Shown one piece after another: positions 50,950-59,355 of a stretch of DNA of 64,000 nt (positions are counted from its first letter, which is position 1; each line of letters opens with the position of its first letter). The notes under the pieces are model-generated. The model had not been told where the DNA came from. It saw only the letters and a list, made by a program, of their open reading frames with translations, and made no database searches. The stretch lies in assembly GCA_963931605.1 (NCBI GenBank), contig OZ007031.1, forward strand, positions 248,001 through 312,000, written 5' to 3'. The position numbers and the translations under genes are program-made. Origin of the DNA: CALUOB01 sp944322305. Its GTDB lineage: Bacteria; Actinomycetota; Coriobacteriia; Coriobacteriales; Coriobacteriaceae.

Positions 50950-51009
50950 TTATGGTTGACGATAACCATAAGTTTTCATATAGTGACTCTATCACGGTTA
51001 TCAATAACC
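50950..51009 (+). promoter_or_regulatory. Sigma-70 promoter with overlapping palindromic operators
   Basis: TTGACG (50956-50961) and TATAGT (50979-50984) stand 17 bases apart. TTATGGTT-N6-AACCATAA (50950-50971) overlaps the -35. GGTTAT-CA-ATAACC (50996-51009) lies just past the expected start. A further GGTTATAA is at 50932. All share the GGTTAT half-site, so one repressor could bind several copies and silence the methylase gene that follows. Confidence 0.75.
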
Positions 51010-51030
51010 ATTCAATTGAGGAGGCATACA

Positions 51031-52755
51031 TTGCTGTCTTCCATCCACGGCAACAACGAAAGCGCATGGCGGGTGTCCGACACCATGAGAGACGTCGTTG
51101 ACTTCCCAACGGGAGAGCGCACGTACTTCTGCGTTTACCTTGCGTACTCCATCAAAACGAAGGGTGAACCCTGCAGTTCGCTTCCCGATGCAATCGAGTC
51201 GGCGGCGAAGGGTGACGACCATATTCGCGAAGCACTTGGGGGCGTCCTACCCAGCATTAACGCCGAGCGGTTTTTCGCTGCGATTGAGAAGCTGCCTGTT
51301 GATGACCTCCGCGAGTATCTTCTCGCGGGTCCAACAGTCGACAGCCCAATGTACGGCGAGCACTCGACTCCCAACGGCGTTGTAACGCTTGTACTGCAGA
51401 TTCTCGATATTCGGGACGGCGACAAGGTCGTCGACTTCGGGAGCGGCGACGGCAACTTTCTCGAGCGAGCGGCAAGAGAGCACAGTGGGGCCAAGCTGGC
51501 AGGCGTCGAAATCAACCACGAGCACCTCACCATTTCCCATATGCGCGCGAATGTCTCGGGTTCTCAAGTGACATACGAATGTAGCGACATGTTTTCTTAT
51601 TTCGAGGACAAAATCGGGTACGCCAGGGTCGACAAGGCGTTTTCAAACTACCCGTGGGGCATGAGGACGAAGCAGCTTACCGGTAGGTCGGCGTACCTCG
51701 GCCGCACCATCCAGGGACTGCCCGAATACGGCAGGCCGTCATCTGCGGACTGGGTGTTCAACCGCCTTTTGCTCGACTCCATCAAAGGCGACGGCATCGC
51801 GGCGGGCATCATGACGAACGGCTCCGCATTCAACGGTGCCGACGCAAGGGTGCGCAAGTATTTCGTCGAGAACGGCTGGATCAAGGCGGCGGTTTCTTTG
51901 CCGGCCGGTGTGTTCTCCCCATGGACGAACATCGCCACAACGCTCGTCGTCCTAAGCCACGGGAACACAGACGGGGTCAGGCTCGTGGACGCGACCGACC
52001 TGGGCTCCAAGGAGCGTCGCGGCGTCACCCTCACGGAAGAGGACGCCCAGACGATAATCGCTCGCCTCGGCAGGGACTCGGAGAGGAGCGCGCTCGTTTC
52101 CGTCGCCGAGCTTGCGAGTCGAGAGTATGCGCTGTCCGCCAGCCGCTTCCTGCAGAAGGAGATCGAGCTGGTCAATCCAACCGCTATGAAAGACGTCATC
52201 CTCGATGTCACGCGCGGAGCGGCGATTCGGGCCAAGGAGCTCGACGAGCTCACCTGCGCCGAAGACACCGGCGTGCGGTACCTAAACCTCGCCAACATCG
52301 TTGACGGATCGATTGACGATGACCTTCCCTGCCTCAAGGAGCTGGACCCTAAGCTCGAGAAATGCTGCCTCGCGACGGGCGACCTCCTGCTCTCGAAAAA
52401 CGGTGCGCCCTATAAAGTTGCGGTGGCGGAGGTCGGGGAAGGCCAGAAGATTCTCGCAAACGGCAATCTGTACATCATCAAGCTCGACACCGCGAAAGTG
52501 AATCCGTACTACGTCGCCGCGTTCTTCAACAGTCCCAAGGGCAAAGAAACCCTCGCCCGTGCCTCAAAGGGCGGGGTGATTCCAAATCTGCCGCTGAGTG
52601 AGCTTCGGGCAGTCAAGATTCCGCTCGAGAGCGCTGAGAGGCAGAAGCGAGTTGCCACCGCTTACAGAGCCAAGCTCGACGAGATCGGCATCCTCAAGCT
52701 TCGCCTCGCGCGTGCGCGCCAGGAGCTCGTCGACCTCTTCGACGGGGAGGCTTAA
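51031..52755 (+). CDS. DNA adenine methylase fused to a type I-like half specificity domain
   Basis: 574 residues from a TTG start, which is chosen because GAGGAGG lies 6 bases upstream and no ATG is near. After about 110 helical residues comes an N6-adenine methyltransferase domain with SAM motif I VDFGSGDGN (134-142). Where NPPF/NPPY is expected the catalytic motif reads NYPW (206-209). From about 375 onward a single target-recognition domain is followed by a helical, coiled-coil end like HsdS (KLRLARARQELVDLFDGEA). A half S domain would need dimerisation. The promoter is heavily palindromic. The 177-residue gene follows 2 bases after the stop. Confidence 0.85.
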   Translation: MLSSIHGNNESAWRVSDTMRDVVDFPTGERTYFCVYLAYSIKTKGEPCSSLPDAIESAAKGDDHIREALGGVLPSINAERFFAAIEKLPVDDLREYLLAGPTVDSPMYGEHSTPNGVVTLVLQILDIRDGDKVVDFGSGDGNFLERAAREHSGAKLAGVEINHEHLTISHMRANVSGSQVTYECSDMFSYFEDKIGYARVDKAFSNYPWGMRTKQLTGRSAYLGRTIQGLPEYGRPSSADWVFNRLLLDSIKGDGIAAGIMTNGSAFNGADARVRKYFVENGWIKAAVSLPAGVFSPWTNIATTLVVLSHGNTDGVRLVDATDLGSKERRGVTLTEEDAQTIIARLGRDSERSALVSVAELASREYALSASRFLQKEIELVNPTAMKDVILDVTRGAAIRAKELDELTCAEDTGVRYLNLANIVDGSIDDDLPCLKELDPKLEKCCLATGDLLLSKNGAPYKVAVAEVGEGQKILANGNLYIIKLDTAKVNPYYVAAFFNSPKGKETLARASKGGVIPNLPLSELRAVKIPLESAERQKRVATAYRAKLDEIGILKLRLARARQELVDLFDGEA

Positions 52756-52757
52756 CG

Positions 52758-53291
52758 TTGGCCCCGCTGACCCAACAGGAGCTCGACGACCTCTTCGAGG
52801 CGATGATGGGGCGTATGCACCTAGAGTTGTTGCCGGCGTTGACGAGGGCAAACCGCACAGGCGAGCTTGAGAACCTACTCGAGGGCCTGGGAATGTCGGA
52901 CCTGCTGTGTTCCAATGCTGAGCCCAGTCCCTTGGAGGTCGGCAAAATCATCGTTCTCGGTGCAAGCCAAGTGCCCGTCGACAAGCTCCGAAGCATAGCG
53001 AGGAAAGAGGGCTTCGACCCAGATAGGTTTGAGTTCCGAACGGAGTACAAGCGCCTCCAGCACTTCGACTTCGGAAAGATCAGAGGCAGCATGGGGTATG
53101 CCGCCGTCTTCGCCGGGCCCATGCCCCACAGCACGCCGGGTACGGCTCGGGCGAGCAGCTTTATCGCGCAGGTCAAGAACAACCCGGCAGACTATCCCGA
53201 GTTGATTGAACTGAAAGCCAACAACGAGCTCAAGATCACTAACAACAGCTTCAGAAAAGCGCTTAAGGAATTCAAGGGGCTATTTAGCTAA
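52758..53291 (+). CDS. Unknown protein coupled to the methylase-specificity fusion
   Basis: 177 residues from a TTG start (GGGAGG upstream), two bases after the methylase stop. The N-terminus is helical. From residue 60 an alpha/beta unit follows (VGKIIVLGASQVPVDKLRSI, HFDFGKIRGSMGYAAVFAGP) with a conspicuous GPMPHSTPG loop, and a closing KITNNSFRKALKEF. The pattern suggests a small Rossmann-like or sensor fold, but it was not recognised. Strict coupling implies it works with the methylase, maybe as effector or inhibitor; this is inference. Confidence 0.75.
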   Translation: MAPLTQQELDDLFEAMMGRMHLELLPALTRANRTGELENLLEGLGMSDLLCSNAEPSPLEVGKIIVLGASQVPVDKLRSIARKEGFDPDRFEFRTEYKRLQHFDFGKIRGSMGYAAVFAGPMPHSTPGTARASSFIAQVKNNPADYPELIELKANNELKITNNSFRKALKEFKGLFS

Positions 53292-53362
53292 GCGCGTATT
53301 CTCGTAGTGGTTTCATTGACAATAAAATGGAAAGGAAGGCTTAGTGCAAGAAACCTAGTTCA

Positions 53363-53569
53363 ATGAGCCATTCAAGATTACCTGAGGGCATTGTGGACGA
53401 GACGAGCAGTGTTGTCCTGTCATTCGCTCTCATCTGCGATTTCGATGTTCCCATGCCGTGCGACGGAAAACCTTCAAGAAAGGTCAACATAGCCGTAAGT
53501 CCAGCCTCATGGGTAAAATGTAGGCGAGCAGTAGGTATCGGCAGTCAGATGGAGGTGGAATGTGAATAG
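53363..53569 (+). CDS. Short open frame of doubtful status before hsdR
   Basis: 68 codons without a ribosome site and with no recognisable domain; it overlaps the hsdR start by 8 bases. It could be a leader or chance frame. The 270-base gap between the methylase operon and hsdR holds nothing else. Confidence 0.2.
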   Translation: MSHSRLPEGIVDETSSVVLSFALICDFDVPMPCDGKPSRKVNIAVSPASWVKCRRAVGIGSQMEVECE

Positions 53570-56500
53570 GCCAGAAGACAAATATGTCAAAATTCCCGCT
53601 GTCGTTCACGCCACCCGACTCGGATATACCTATCGCTCTATCAAATGCGATGTTCCAGATGCTGACTACGATTCCAGCACCAACATCTTCTTCGATGTAT
53701 TTCGCGCTGCGCTCGAGCGCATAAATTGCTGCGCTGTAAGTACGGATCGAGCCCGTTACCTTGTGAACCAGATTAAGCTTAAGCTCTCAGGGGAAGATCT
53801 TGGCCGGGCATTCTTCGTTTGTCTGCAGACCGGGCTGGAGGGCTACCGGCTCATCGACTTTAATGATCCGTCCAATAACGATTTCACGGTCGTCACGGAG
53901 CTTCCCTATGCGAACGGTGAGGACAGCTTCCGCCCAGACATCACGTTTCTGATAAACGGCATGCCGCTCGGCTTTATGGAGGCAAAGCGACAGAACAATA
54001 AGGACGGAATTCTGGCAGAGCACGCTCGTATGCATGCCCGCTTCAAAAACCCGGCATTCTGTCGCTTCGCGAACATCACACAGATAATGGCATTCTCCAA
54101 CAACCAGGAGTACGACGACGAGGAACGGCGTCCCATCCAAGGCTCGTTCTATGCGGCAAGCGCGTATGGGTACTTGTCCTTCAATCGGTTCCGTGAGGAA
54201 GACGAAGCTGGGATGGCGGCCCGCGTGAGGCCGCGTGACTCGAACGCTGAGCTCGACGTTCTTCGAGATAACAATCTTGTGAGCTTTTATCAACAGCCTG
54301 AGTACGAGAGCTCGCTTGATCCCGCTACACCTGCTAACCGCATCATCACCTCGATTTTCTCGCCGGTGCGCTTTCTCTTTCTGTTGCATTACGGCATCTG
54401 CTACGTGCAGAAGACAAATGACGATGGCATCATGGAGCTCCAAAAGCACGTCATGCGTTACCCACAGCTTTTTGCCACGTTGGCGGTGCGCCGTGCGCTT
54501 GACGAGGGGCGCACCAAGGGCGTTATCTGGCACACACAGGGCAGCGGCAAGACGGCGCTCTCGTTCTTTCTCACGCGCTTCCTGCGCGACTACTACCAAC
54601 GCCAGAATCGGATCGCCCGCTTCTTCTTCATCGTCGACCGTCTTGATCTTGCCAATCAGGCCAAGGACGAGTTTGAGGCGCGTGGAGCCGTTGTCACCGT
54701 TGTGAGCAACCGTACTCAGTTTGCGCAAGCGCTCAAGGGTGCGAGTGAGAATACGGACATCGTGAGCGACGAGAAGCGTCCGGTCATCACGGTGCTGAAC
54801 ATTCAGAAGTTCAACGAGGATTCCGTTGCCGTGAGCTACGACTACGATCTCGACATTCAGCGCATCTACTTTATCGACGAAGCGCACCGCGACTACAAGA
54901 GGAACGGCGTGTTCTTGGCAAGTCTAGAAGAGTCGGATCGCGGCGCTGTTAAATTCGCCCTCACGGGAACGCCACTCGTGAACAAGGGCGGCAACGATAC
55001 CAAGCAGATCTTCGGCCCTTACATCCATACATACTTCTACAACCAGTCCATCGCCGATGGCTATACGCTCAAGCTCTTGCGCGAGGACGTGAAGACCACC
55101 TTCCGCTTGAAGATGCAGGAGGTGCTGCGCGACCTCAAGGAGGTCAAGAAGCTCGTGCACATGGATGAGGTCTATGCGCACGAAAGCTATGTGAAACCGC
55201 TCTGCGATTACATCGTTGACGACTACCTGCAAAGTCAGGTGGCACTGGGCGACGACAGCATCGGTGCCATGGTGGTGGCGCAAAGCTCATCGCAGGCGCG
55301 TGCCATATACGCGCGTCTATCCGAGCTCGACCCCGACCTCGGGTGCGCCCTCATCCTGCATGACGAGGGTACCAAGGAGAGCCGCAAGGAGGTCTGTGAT
55401 AGCTTCCGCAACGACGACAGCCCCATAAACATCATCGTGGTGTACAACATGTTGCTCACGGGCTTCGATGCGCATCGTCTCAAAAAGCTTTATCTCTGCC
55501 GCACCATCAAGGCGCATAATCTTTTACAGGCGCTTACCCGTGTGAATCGCCCATACAAGGATATGGCGTATGGCTTTGTGGTTGACTTCGCCGACATCAC
55601 GGAGGAGTACGACAAGACCAACCGAACTTACCTTCATGAATTGACGGAGGAGCTGGGCGACGCTGCCAAGGAGTACAGCAGCCTCTTTGAGGATCGCGCG
55701 ACCATCAAAGCGGACCTTTCACACATCAAGGATTTGCTGTTCTCGTATACCTGCGACAACGTAGTTGAATTCCAGGACGAGATTGGTGCCATTGACGACA
55801 AATCTGTGCTCTATGATCTGCGTCGGGCGCTTTCGCACTACAAAGACCTGCGTAATGTCGCGCGGCGCCTGGGTTACGAGGATCTCTACGATAGCTTTGA
55901 CGTCGACCGCGCCCAGGAGATGCTGCGCGAGGTGGACCTGCGCATTCAGACAATCAACAACAAGGAAGCCTTGGCACTCAAAGACATGTCCACCGGCGCG
56001 GTGAACCTGCTGCTCTCTCAGATCGAGTTCCATTTCCGTCGTATCGGTACGAACGAACTCGAGATTGCCGATGAATTTGAGGACAAATTGCGCCGAACGT
56101 ACAGCTCGTATGCCCGAAATATTGACAACGAGGATCCTGAGTACGTGAACTTGCTCGAGGAGCTGCGCAGCCGCTTTGAGAGGGTAAACATCGAGGAGAT
56201 GACGAGCGCGGACATGGTCGAGAGCATTCATGAGCTCGATCGGCTACGCGCCAAGATGAATGAGCTTAATCGACGTGATGCGGCAATTGCCAAGAAATAC
56301 GGTGGGGACGAGAAGTTCGCGCGCGCCCATAAGCGTGCCCTGCGCACGCCCCCGCCCCTAACGACCAGCGGCACGCGGTTGTACGACATTCTGAGTTTCG
56401 TGAAGCGTCAGGCGGATGAGAGCATCCTGAGCAACCACAACCTGCTGGGCAACGCTCCGTACTTCACCAGGAGCATGGAGCGCATGGTGCTGAACGCTTG

Positions 56501-56597
56501 TAAAGGTGCGGGTGTGCCGTGCAGCGTGGGTCAGGTCAGAAGCGTTGCGAACTATCTTTCTAAGGAATACATCGACGAGAGGGGACGAGCCGCGTAA
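53562..56597 (+). CDS. hsdR: Type I restriction endonuclease subunit R
   Basis: 1011 residues. The N-terminal PD-(D/E)xK nuclease has Asp126 in RPDITFLING and E140-x-K142 in GFMEAKRQN. An SF2 translocase follows with Walker A QGSGKT (326-331) and DEAH at 439-442 (IYFIDEAHRDY), then ALTGTPLVNKGG. The rest is helical, linking to HsdM. It cuts unmodified DNA after translocation. The GTG start follows GGAGGTGG. Its stop overlaps the hsdM start by one base, so R is the first gene in an R-M-DUF1016-S operon. All key residues are intact. Confidence 0.96.
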   Translation: MNRPEDKYVKIPAVVHATRLGYTYRSIKCDVPDADYDSSTNIFFDVFRAALERINCCAVSTDRARYLVNQIKLKLSGEDLGRAFFVCLQTGLEGYRLIDFNDPSNNDFTVVTELPYANGEDSFRPDITFLINGMPLGFMEAKRQNNKDGILAEHARMHARFKNPAFCRFANITQIMAFSNNQEYDDEERRPIQGSFYAASAYGYLSFNRFREEDEAGMAARVRPRDSNAELDVLRDNNLVSFYQQPEYESSLDPATPANRIITSIFSPVRFLFLLHYGICYVQKTNDDGIMELQKHVMRYPQLFATLAVRRALDEGRTKGVIWHTQGSGKTALSFFLTRFLRDYYQRQNRIARFFFIVDRLDLANQAKDEFEARGAVVTVVSNRTQFAQALKGASENTDIVSDEKRPVITVLNIQKFNEDSVAVSYDYDLDIQRIYFIDEAHRDYKRNGVFLASLEESDRGAVKFALTGTPLVNKGGNDTKQIFGPYIHTYFYNQSIADGYTLKLLREDVKTTFRLKMQEVLRDLKEVKKLVHMDEVYAHESYVKPLCDYIVDDYLQSQVALGDDSIGAMVVAQSSSQARAIYARLSELDPDLGCALILHDEGTKESRKEVCDSFRNDDSPINIIVVYNMLLTGFDAHRLKKLYLCRTIKAHNLLQALTRVNRPYKDMAYGFVVDFADITEEYDKTNRTYLHELTEELGDAAKEYSSLFEDRATIKADLSHIKDLLFSYTCDNVVEFQDEIGAIDDKSVLYDLRRALSHYKDLRNVARRLGYEDLYDSFDVDRAQEMLREVDLRIQTINNKEALALKDMSTGAVNLLLSQIEFHFRRIGTNELEIADEFEDKLRRTYSSYARNIDNEDPEYVNLLEELRSRFERVNIEEMTSADMVESIHELDRLRAKMNELNRRDAAIAKKYGGDEKFARAHKRALRTPPPLTTSGTRLYDILSFVKRQADESILSNHNLLGNAPYFTRSMERMVLNACKGAGVPCSVGQVRSVANYLSKEYIDERGRAA

Positions 56598-58270
56598 TGG
56601 CCGAAGAAAGCTATCTTCCGGGAGCGGACATCCTTGCCGACACCAAGGCGATGATCGACGGGCTCAAGACCGTATGCGCCAACGCCGGCCTTGCCAACGA
56701 CAGCTCCGAGTACAAGATCATCACCGAAGCGTTTCTCTACAAGTTCTTGAACGACAAGTTTTTGCACGAGCTGCGGGGTCTTGACGGGTTCAAGGGCGCC
56801 GGCAACATCGAGCAGGCCTATGCGGGCATGGATGCCGATGCCCGCGAGCTCACTCTCATGGAGCTCCCCGAGGGCACGGCGGTTGTCCGTCCGGAGTATC
56901 TCGTCTCGTACCTGTTCAACCGCAAGGAGTCGGATAGGTTCGCCGAGCTCTTTGACGGGGCGCTCTTGGGTATCGCCAACGACAACGTTGACGTGTTCAG
57001 CGTGAGGACCGGCCAGGGCCAGCCCATCCGCCTTTTCAGCGGCGTTGCGCGCTTCATCGTGGAGGACGGCAGACGCGACAGCTTCTGCAGCCAGCTCATC
57101 TCCAAGCTCGCGGCGTTCTCGTTCGAGCGCGCGTTCGCCGAGAAGTACGACTTCTTCGCGGCCGTGTTCGAATATCTCATCAGCGATTACAACAAGGACT
57201 CTGGAACATACGGCGAGTACTTCACGCCGCACTCCATCGCCACCATCATCGCGCGCATTCTGGTGCCGGAGGGCGTTCGCGACGTGACGGTCTATGACCC
57301 GGCAGCTGGAACGGGCACGCTCGTCCTAGCGGCGGCGCACCGTATCGGCGAGGAGAACTGTACCATTTACACACAGGACCGCAGCCAGAAGGCCAACGAG
57401 TTCATGCGGCTGAACCTCATCCTCAACAACTTGGTGCACAGCCTGCCCAACGTGGTGCACGATGACACGCTGGCAAACCCGCGCCACCTGAGCGCCGACG
57501 GCAAACGTCTGCGGCAGTTCGACTACATCGTGAGTAACCCTCCCTTTAAGGCAGACTTTTCTGATACGCGCGACAAGCTCGCAGGCGACGCCTACCGCAG
57601 GCGCTTCTGGGCCGGTGTGCCCAACATCACCAGCAAGCCAGAAAAGATGGAAATCTACCTGATGTTTTTGCAGCATATCGTGGCGAGCATGAAGCCGGAT
57701 GGCCATGCTGCCGTGGTCGTGCCCACGGGTTTCCTCACTGCCAAGGGCAAGATTCCCCTCGCTATCCGCACGCGGATGGTGGAGGACGGCATACTGCGCG
57801 GTGTGGTGAGCATGCCCTCGAACATCTTTGCCAACACGGGCACCAACGTGAGCATCGTCTTTCTCGATGCTTCGACCGAGTACGACCACGCGCTCTTGAT
57901 GGATGCCTCAAAGTTGGGCGAGAAGAAGAAGGTGGACGGCAAGAACCAGCGCACCTTCCTTTCCAACGACGAGATTGAGCGCATCGTCGCCACGTTCAAC
58001 GCCGATGAGGAGCAGGACGATTTCAGCGTGCGGGCGAGCTACGACGACATCCGCGAGAAAAAGTACTCGTTTAGCGCGGGCCAGTACTTCGAGGTGAAGA
58101 TCGACTATGTGGACCTCACACCGGAAGAGTTCGATGCCAAACTCGCCGAGCACATGAGAAGCCTGCAGGATATGTTCGCCCAAGGCGAGGAGCTGCAGCG
58201 AAGCATCATGGACCAGCTTCAGAAACTGCGTTTCGACCCTTCGGTTGGCAAGGACGGCGAGGGCCGATGA
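56597..58270 (+). CDS. hsdM: Type I DNA methyltransferase subunit M
   Basis: 557 residues. An N-terminal HsdM helical domain leads to SGTYGEYFTPHSIA, SAM motif I DPAAGTGT (234-241) and the catalytic NPPF (314-317) in YIVSNPPFKADF. It methylates adenine as part of the M2S complex. Its one-base overlap with hsdR and ATGA overlap with the DUF1016 gene make the operon tight. Unlike the fusion methylase at 51 kb it has the canonical catalytic motif. Confidence 0.96.
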   Translation: MAEESYLPGADILADTKAMIDGLKTVCANAGLANDSSEYKIITEAFLYKFLNDKFLHELRGLDGFKGAGNIEQAYAGMDADARELTLMELPEGTAVVRPEYLVSYLFNRKESDRFAELFDGALLGIANDNVDVFSVRTGQGQPIRLFSGVARFIVEDGRRDSFCSQLISKLAAFSFERAFAEKYDFFAAVFEYLISDYNKDSGTYGEYFTPHSIATIIARILVPEGVRDVTVYDPAAGTGTLVLAAAHRIGEENCTIYTQDRSQKANEFMRLNLILNNLVHSLPNVVHDDTLANPRHLSADGKRLRQFDYIVSNPPFKADFSDTRDKLAGDAYRRRFWAGVPNITSKPEKMEIYLMFLQHIVASMKPDGHAAVVVPTGFLTAKGKIPLAIRTRMVEDGILRGVVSMPSNIFANTGTNVSIVFLDASTEYDHALLMDASKLGEKKKVDGKNQRTFLSNDEIERIVATFNADEEQDDFSVRASYDDIREKKYSFSAGQYFEVKIDYVDLTPEEFDAKLAEHMRSLQDMFAQGEELQRSIMDQLQKLRFDPSVGKDGEGR

Positions 58271-59355
58271 GCGAGAAGATCCTCAAACAGGATGCCGACT
58301 ACAAGACATGGATTCGCTCCCTCAGCGAGCGCTATCAGAACAGCCAGATCAAGGCAGCTGTCTCAGTCAACCGTGAGATGTTGATGTTCTACTGGTCACT
58401 CGGGCGCGACATCGTTGAGATGCAGGCAGAGAGTCGCTGGGGCTCGGGGTTCTTCGGGGGACTGAGTCGGGACCTGCGGAAAGAGATCCCTGACGCAAGG
58501 GGCTTCTCGCCGCGCAACCTCCGTTACATGAAGCGGTTTTACGAGCTGTTTCCTGCAGAGGGGCAAATCGTGCCACAACTTGCGGCACAAATAGAGAAGA
58601 CCGAACATGCCGCAATTCTCCCACAGGTTGCGGAGGAATTGTTTTCGGTACCGTGGGGCCACATCAGGCTGATTGTCGATCGCGTCAAGGGCGATAGAGA
58701 CAAGGCGAATTATTACGTGCACCAGACCGTACAGAACGGCTGGTCGCGTTCGGTACTCATGAACTATCTGGATAGCAACCTCTATGAGCGTCAGGGCAAG
58801 GCGATTACGAACTTCACCAAGGCGTTGCCCGAGCCTCAAAGCGACCTAGCGCAGGAGATAACGCGCGACCCATATGAGTTTGACTTCCTCTCGATTCGCA
58901 AGGATTACGACGAGAAGGAGCTCAAGGACGCTCTGATGGCAAACATCTCGCAGTTCCTCATGGAATTGGGTACGGGCTTCGCGCTGTTGGGCCGTGAGTA
59001 CCGCCTCAAGGTTGGCGAGACCGAACAGTGGATTGACCTGCTGTTCTATCATGCCAAGCTGCATTGTTATGTTGTCATTGAGGTGAAAGCGACGGATTTC
59101 AAACCCGAGTATGTCGGCCAGCTGGGGACTTACGTTGTCGCTGTCAACCATATACTGAAGACTGATACGGATGAGCCGACCATCGGTTTGCTGGTATGCA
59201 AGAGCAAGGACAACGTGATGGCGCAGTATGCGCTGGAGGGAACGAGCCAGCCCATCGGTATCTCGGAGTACGAGCTCTCGAAACTCGTTCCCGAGGACTT
59301 CAAGGGCTCGCTGCCCACCATTGAGGAGATTGAAGCGGAGCTGCGCGATGAATAA
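58267..59355 (+). CDS. DUF1016 (YhcG-type) PD-(D/E)xK nuclease-like protein
   Basis: 362 residues. The N-terminal DUF1016 helical domain includes MFYWSLGRDIVEMQ and GFSPRNLRYMKRFYELFP. The C-terminal nuclease fold has the Asp in EQWIDLLFYHAKLHCY and E-x-K in VVIEVKATDF, followed by an alpha/beta closing unit. Such proteins are often wedged into type I restriction operons, and their exact task is unsettled. The catalytic residues look intact. It overlaps hsdM (4 bases) and hsdS (8 bases). Confidence 0.92.
   Translation: MSEKILKQDADYKTWIRSLSERYQNSQIKAAVSVNREMLMFYWSLGRDIVEMQAESRWGSGFFGGLSRDLRKEIPDARGFSPRNLRYMKRFYELFPAEGQIVPQLAAQIEKTEHAAILPQVAEELFSVPWGHIRLIVDRVKGDRDKANYYVHQTVQNGWSRSVLMNYLDSNLYERQGKAITNFTKALPEPQSDLAQEITRDPYEFDFLSIRKDYDEKELKDALMANISQFLMELGTGFALLGREYRLKVGETEQWIDLLFYHAKLHCYVVIEVKATDFKPEYVGQLGTYVVAVNHILKTDTDEPTIGLLVCKSKDNVMAQYALEGTSQPIGISEYELSKLVPEDFKGSLPTIEEIEAELRDE

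Noticed and set aside
50572..51030. N-terminal extension of the methylase fusion into the SRAP gene
   Set aside because: It overlaps the SRAP gene in another frame and crosses the promoter; the TTG at 51031 has a strong ribosome site.
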